From NCBI RefSeq assembly GCF_029227915.1, contig NC_079875.1, positions 14,441,001 through 14,505,000 on the forward strand: a stretch of DNA of 64,000 bases, given 5' to 3'. The translations under genes and the position numbers were made by a program. Below, piece after piece: positions 59,594 to 64,000 of the stretch. The DNA comes from Hydractinia symbiolongicarpus (Eukaryota > Cnidaria > Hydrozoa > Anthoathecata > Hydractiniidae). Position 1 is the stretch's first letter; each line of letters begins with the position of its first letter. Under the pieces are notes generated by a model that ran no database searches, was not told the DNA's origin, and saw only the letters and a list, made by a program, of their open reading frames with translations.

Positions 59594-62500
59594 GTAAGTT
59601 TGTGGCATGTATTTTTATGTTGACGATGTCATAGTAGAGGGCATGTCAAATAATTTGAATTTGTGACCCCTAAATTTGGAAAAACTTCCAACATTTGCAT
59701 CATGTTTCCAATAAATGTTTCTCTAAGAGAGGCGCATTATTAGGAAGGGAGAGTTTAATCAAGGGGAGGGCTAAAAAGCACTTGTTCGTAGAATTAAAGA
59801 ATATGTTGTGTGACGTATACTTTGTTCATCTCATCTTTTTGTTTAGAAAATTTAATGTATCATGTTGGTTTTATGTTATTAACAGACATCGGTTGGTTCA
59901 CGCATATACACGTATAGATTTTGAGTGAATGTGAATGAATTTTGGTTGTTCATGTTGACAATGTTATAATATTTTCATGCACTGTATATATTGATGTTGA
60001 AGATATGTCTACTCGTTGTGATATACATGTTTTGATTGTGTTTTATCCACCACTTTGATTTTATTACCATGGTTACTAGATCACAGCGGGTAAAATTAAA
60101 AAAAAAAAACTCATTTTTTTCCAAAATATTTGAGGAAGTTAAAAAAGTGTATGCTGAATGTCAATCCGAAGTTAGAGAAACCGACGATTAATTCCCCGGG
60201 TCTTGTCGTGAAGGATTACGTTTCTAAGAATAAAGGTATTTATAGATTGGTAAATTTTGGATTAACGATTAGCGTCCACTTTTTGATTTGTTAGTTATTC
60301 CTTATACGGCTTCACCTGTCACGTTGTGGTAAACAAATATTTTTATCAATATTGGTTTGTTTAGAATTTTGTGTCAATTTTGCTTTTTTTTATCTCACGT
60401 ATAAGTCGCCATCAAATTGGACGTTGTTGCGCACAAGAAGAATGAAGATAAGAATTATAATAGAGTTAATTGTACTGTGAGAAAGTTGTCAAGAAGCATT
60501 TCCGCGTTACTCTTGGTTACCTAATTGCTGGAAGCCTCCCCTTATTACGAAGAAAGTTGGTAATCCATACCATGTACTAATGTAGTAAATTAATAGAAGA
60601 TTTTCGTTTTGTGGTCTGAAATAGAAGGTGTCAGTAATAACTCGGTGTAATTTAATTGTTCGTCTTAAGTTATCAGACCTCAATCGACTTGTTATCAGAC
60701 CTACATCGAAGACGATGCCTGTAATTAATTCTGACTTTTATTTCTTGTGCTCACTAGTGTTCGTGATGTTTACTTTATTAAAAATATCATTCTTTTTCCT
60801 TTATTTCCCAATTTTATTAAAATTACATTTAATCTGGATAATAAGGAAGGGTAACCCCACGCCTGAATATGCTAACTAACTCTGTATACTTTTAGTTTCT
60901 TTCCTTGAACGAAAAATACCATTAAAGAATGGCATAACGGCTTTTTTTACCTTTTGAAGTCTTTATATAGACACAATATAGTTAATCGACTTACATGATG
61001 CTTACATTCACAAAATAGGCGATAAATCCCAACCTCGATCCTAAGACCTGTTGTCCTCTTTTGCATATCGGACGGGGCGTGACCGAGTGACAATTATCTT
61101 TCGCATAATTAAGTGGAAATTCTCAACCAATCACAGCTTGGAAAAAAACCAGCCTCCCTCAGGGCATTTTCGTCAGACCTATCAATAAATGCAGCGTTTC
61201 TTCTCCGCTAGACTTTTTTTACTGCCTGCTCTGATCAAGCCGCTTGCTGATATAAAAAATCGAATATGAACTTTTTTTTGCAAGGTTTTTATAGGCATAA
61301 TTACTCGGGGGAAATTGTCCTACCTGGAAGTTAACCAGGTTACAATTATCCATGTGACAATTATCCAGGTTGAATTATAACTTAGAAGTAACATCCTAAT
61401 AATCACGAAACTTCTTTTTTTCTTCTTCTCCACGATAGAGTAGATGTTGAATACAACAAGTCTTTCCCGCGTGTCGTGAGGCTGCAAATGCGGCTTTAAA
61501 GTTTTCTTAGTAAAATCCTACTGAAGTCATGTAGTACGCTTTTTCTCGTGCGAACCCGATAGATCTCTACATGACACCACATCAGTGTTATATGTTTCAC
61601 GGCATAAGCAGCACGGCATATGTAGCACGATATATGTTATGTGCTTTGAACTTTTCTTCGGGTCGCTCGACTGTTCCGTAGTTCACGTTTCGATTTTTAT
61701 GCAATATATGTTCAATTTAGAATTTCAAACATTTTCGCTTTTCCCGCCAAATGTTTGAAAACAAAATGTACATCTTGTCTAGTCGAAACAAAGCTGTCAC
61801 AAAACGATTAAAAAATGTATTTGTTGCACGATTGGAAACCAAGCTGTAGTTGTAAATCAAGCATAAAAGGAAAAAATAATTTTTTGACTTTTTCTTTCTC
61901 TGATTCTAGTGCTGTTGTTTTACTGACCTTTTTCAGCAACTACTTATCAAACTAACCTCGTTTCTAGGATTATTCCGTACTTATCCCATCTGACTGGATA
62001 AAGGTCGCGTCTTGTTTAAATTCACAAACGTAGCTCAGCCCTGGATATGAAGTCGTGTGAAAAAAAAATTGTCGAATTGAGTACACAGGGGAAAGACTTC
62101 GATTTGGCAAAAAAGGTTGTTACCCGAAATAAACATTGGGATTTGTAACAATAATTCCAATTAAAAATCTACAACCATAAAAAAATGTTTAGATTGGAAC
62201 GTTGTTATTTTGGTGAATAATTCCAAGTGTTTTATTAAAAAATAAAACATTTGGTGATGTGAGAGTGAGTAGCGCAATACGAGGCCGGTGGTTGAGTTAT
62301 CAAACAAACACGTTTATTAAAATCAAAAAAAAGGGTACGAAGTAGTATAGCGATTAGAATAGTTCGAGAATGCATTAATTTGATATTGAACTTGTAAGCC
62401 AGCGCTAATCCGTTTAAGATTTTCTTCGGATATTCAACAAGGAGAGATATCTTTCTCATTTAACACAGTGCTTTGGGAGAAATGCTTGGAATTTTGGACA

Positions 62501-62939
62501 CTGAGCTAAATTGATGTGCGACGCGAAATTCTCACCATATTTAGATTTTTGTAATAATTTCTTTCACTAATTACCTCCCTCAATTTAAAGCAGCTATTTT
62601 TAAATTGGCCGACCTACTGTGTTTGAAAATAGAGTAATCTTCATACCTTAAATCTTTTCATTACTAACATACTTTAGGATCCTCCTCCGTCGTGTCATTA
62701 ATTATCTGTGCCTTTCCACCTTTCAGCTTATTTCGTGCACCCTAGTATTGTAAGATATTTGACAACGTGTTTTTGGGGTGCTGGGCCTTTGTTAACAATA
62801 ACATGCCAGTTGGCAACCCCGTTCTCAGGGCATTTTGCCTTGTTGATGAAGTCTCCGTAAAAACGGCTTAGGGGCCACAGAATCCTGGGGACGAGGTTAA
62901 CCAGTTGGAACACTCTTTCCCCAACTTTTCTGGCGCTAG
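59594..62939. other. No confidently recognised gene
   Basis: Around 60,112-60,290 an open stretch without ATG reads LVVKDYVSKNKGIYRLVNFG and then stops; it may be a relic of a mobile-element protein but is unassigned. Near 62,880 CCTGGGGACGAGG is the inverted terminus of the 54,549 repeat family. 61,330-61,375 has short repeats of ACAATTATCCAGGTT. Other frames look random. Confidence 0.4.
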
Positions 62940-63265
62940 TGTTTCCTATTGCTTGTTTTACGTGTTTGTTTTGTTGGTTTTGTTGGTTTTGTTTGCTTGT
63001 TTTCTTTCTTTAGTTGTTTGTTTTGTTTTATTTATTTATTTATTTTAGTTATTTGTTGTTTGGTTTTTTATTCCATTATTTGTTTATTTGTTTATTTATA
63101 TGTCTAGTTTATTTGCTTGTTGTTTGTTTGTTTCTTTCTTGATTGTTTTATTGTTGGCTTATTTGTTTATTTTTTTATTTATGTTTTTTCTTTATTTCTT
63201 TCTTTCCTTGTTGTTTGTTTGTTTTCTTATTTGCTTGTTCATTTCTTTATTTGTTTATTAATTTA
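62940..63265. repeat. T-rich low-complexity tract (TTGT/TTTA/TTTG)
   Basis: Interspersed TTGTTTG, TTTATTTA and TTTCTTTC units with G only in TTG contexts on the plus strand. Confidence 0.85.
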
Positions 63266-63634
63266 GGGTTTATAAAGGTTGTCAAATGCTAATATAAGCA
63301 AGGCTAAGGAGAATTATAATTATAATGCACGCTCGAAGTACATGAAGGATTATATCTTTAAACAGATTCAGTGACACAAATCTATTTAGCATTCAAAAGC
63401 GTTGTGACATTCAAAACAATACCCCAGCATTCTTTCAGTAGCTCAGTGATATTAGTATTATCTCATCTGCTGCCATGCCAATTATGAGAAGCATCACTGC
63501 ATAATCCATTGTTTTGTTGCTCGAAGTAAAAACTAATTATATTCACGTATATATAAGGTAATTGTCTGATTTTTGTCGCAATTAAAAACCTGTTGATGAA
63601 TTTGTTATCAAATCTGTGTTGTTCACACTTAGTG

Positions 63635-63642
63635 TATAAATA
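63635..63642 (+). promoter_or_regulatory. Probable TATA box of the signal-peptide gene
   Basis: TATAAATA lies about 112 bp before the ATG at 63,754, placing a start site near 63,665 and a 5' UTR of about 90 nt. Another TATATATAA near 63,548 is an alternative. Confidence 0.45.
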
Positions 63643-63753
63643 CTTTGAACGCAATACGTGAAGGATTATCATTGTGCAGTATTTGTTAGTACCAAGTAGA
63701 GGGTTATAGGAACCAACAATAACAACAGTCTATCTTTGTCAAAGAAGAAGAAA

Positions 63754-63847
63754 ATGAAGTCGATATTTGTATTTATGTTTTGTGTGAGTTTCGTATTCAG
63801 TTTAAGTGAGACTGAAATTAAAAACTTAAAGAAAGAGTTGGACGAAG
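63754..63847 (+). CDS. First coding exon of a secreted or membrane protein (continues beyond the window)
   Basis: ATG at 63,754 opens MKSIFVFMFCVSFVFSLSET followed by an acidic/lysine-rich EIKNLKKELDE. Residues 1-18 are a classic signal peptide (Lys, hydrophobic core, small residues near S16-S18). The exon ends AAG followed by the donor GTATGT at 63,848. The mature start resembles a short coiled coil. Downstream exons are outside the window, so family unknown. It joins at phase 1. Confidence 0.75.
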
Positions 63848-64000
63848 GTATGTTTTGTTTTTTTTGTCCTTTTTATTGCTTTTTTTCGATAGGAAATGAA
63901 TCGCAGCTAGTGTGATGACAATGTAATATATCTCGTCCACAAATTCTGCGCTGGAGAACTTCACGATGCAGAATACACACATAAAACACTTTTAGTATTT

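Noticed and set aside
63425-63475. tRNA-like AGTAGCTCAGTGATATTAG near 63,438
   Set aside because: Resembles an A box but no B box or cloverleaf follows.

Overview
The window looks like eukaryotic, AT-rich, TE-dense nuclear DNA. The best fit is a cnidarian, probably a hydrozoan. The evidence is spliced genes with GT/AG introns, nuclear rRNA pseudogene pieces of the non-bilaterian 18S type, an R2-type retrotransposon, and several RT, THAP and Helitron-like families that I associate with cnidarian genomes. Species is not determinable by reading. Most of the 64 kb is repeats and transposon debris. Only a few loci look like intact host genes.

Layout. 1-10,552: tandem array of about 0.99 kb and 1.37 kb units. 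10,631-13,846 (minus): decayed RT element with an N-terminal zinc finger and a C-terminal CCHC/endonuclease-like region. 14,170-16,436: 2.3 kb TTAA-flanked terminal-inverted-repeat element carrying two head-to-tail Helitron-like elements. 17,970-18,905: diverged lone copy of the satellite unit, split by a TTAA MITE. 22,052-23,630: 5'-truncated LINE with a mutated RT active site. 23,743-25,182: THAP-domain remnant, a P2X7-like Cys-rich exon and a related TIR end. 26,519-27,660: second decayed copy of the 11-13.8 kb RT family. 28,066-29,262: rDNA pseudogene (18S piece, 28S piece, 3' end of an R2 element, 28S piece) with R2 joined at its canonical 28S site.

31,006-36,004 holds foldback/MITE elements and a broken protein-coding remnant. 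37,330-46,905 is a tandem segmental duplication. The right copy contains a TRIM-like gene (RING, B-boxes, coiled coil, ankyrin) whose five exons join in phase to 597 codons. The left copy is a deletion-riddled pseudogene. Comparing the copies exposes later insertions in the right one: a Helitron pair, one member of which has become about 730 bp of perfect TGTC repeat, and a roughly 0.94 kb element with internal tandem repeats.

49,389-51,310 (minus) holds three exons of a GM2-activator/ML-type lipid-binding protein, with a 10-bp minisatellite in one intron. 52,032-58,730 is mostly MITEs, a LINE tail, minisatellites and palindromic elements. 58,924-59,245 (plus) is a two-exon gene for a 42-residue Cys-rich protein. 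The right edge (63,754-63,847) carries a first coding exon with a signal peptide, splice donor and upstream TATA box. No bacterial-style operons, CRISPR arrays or tRNA genes were found.
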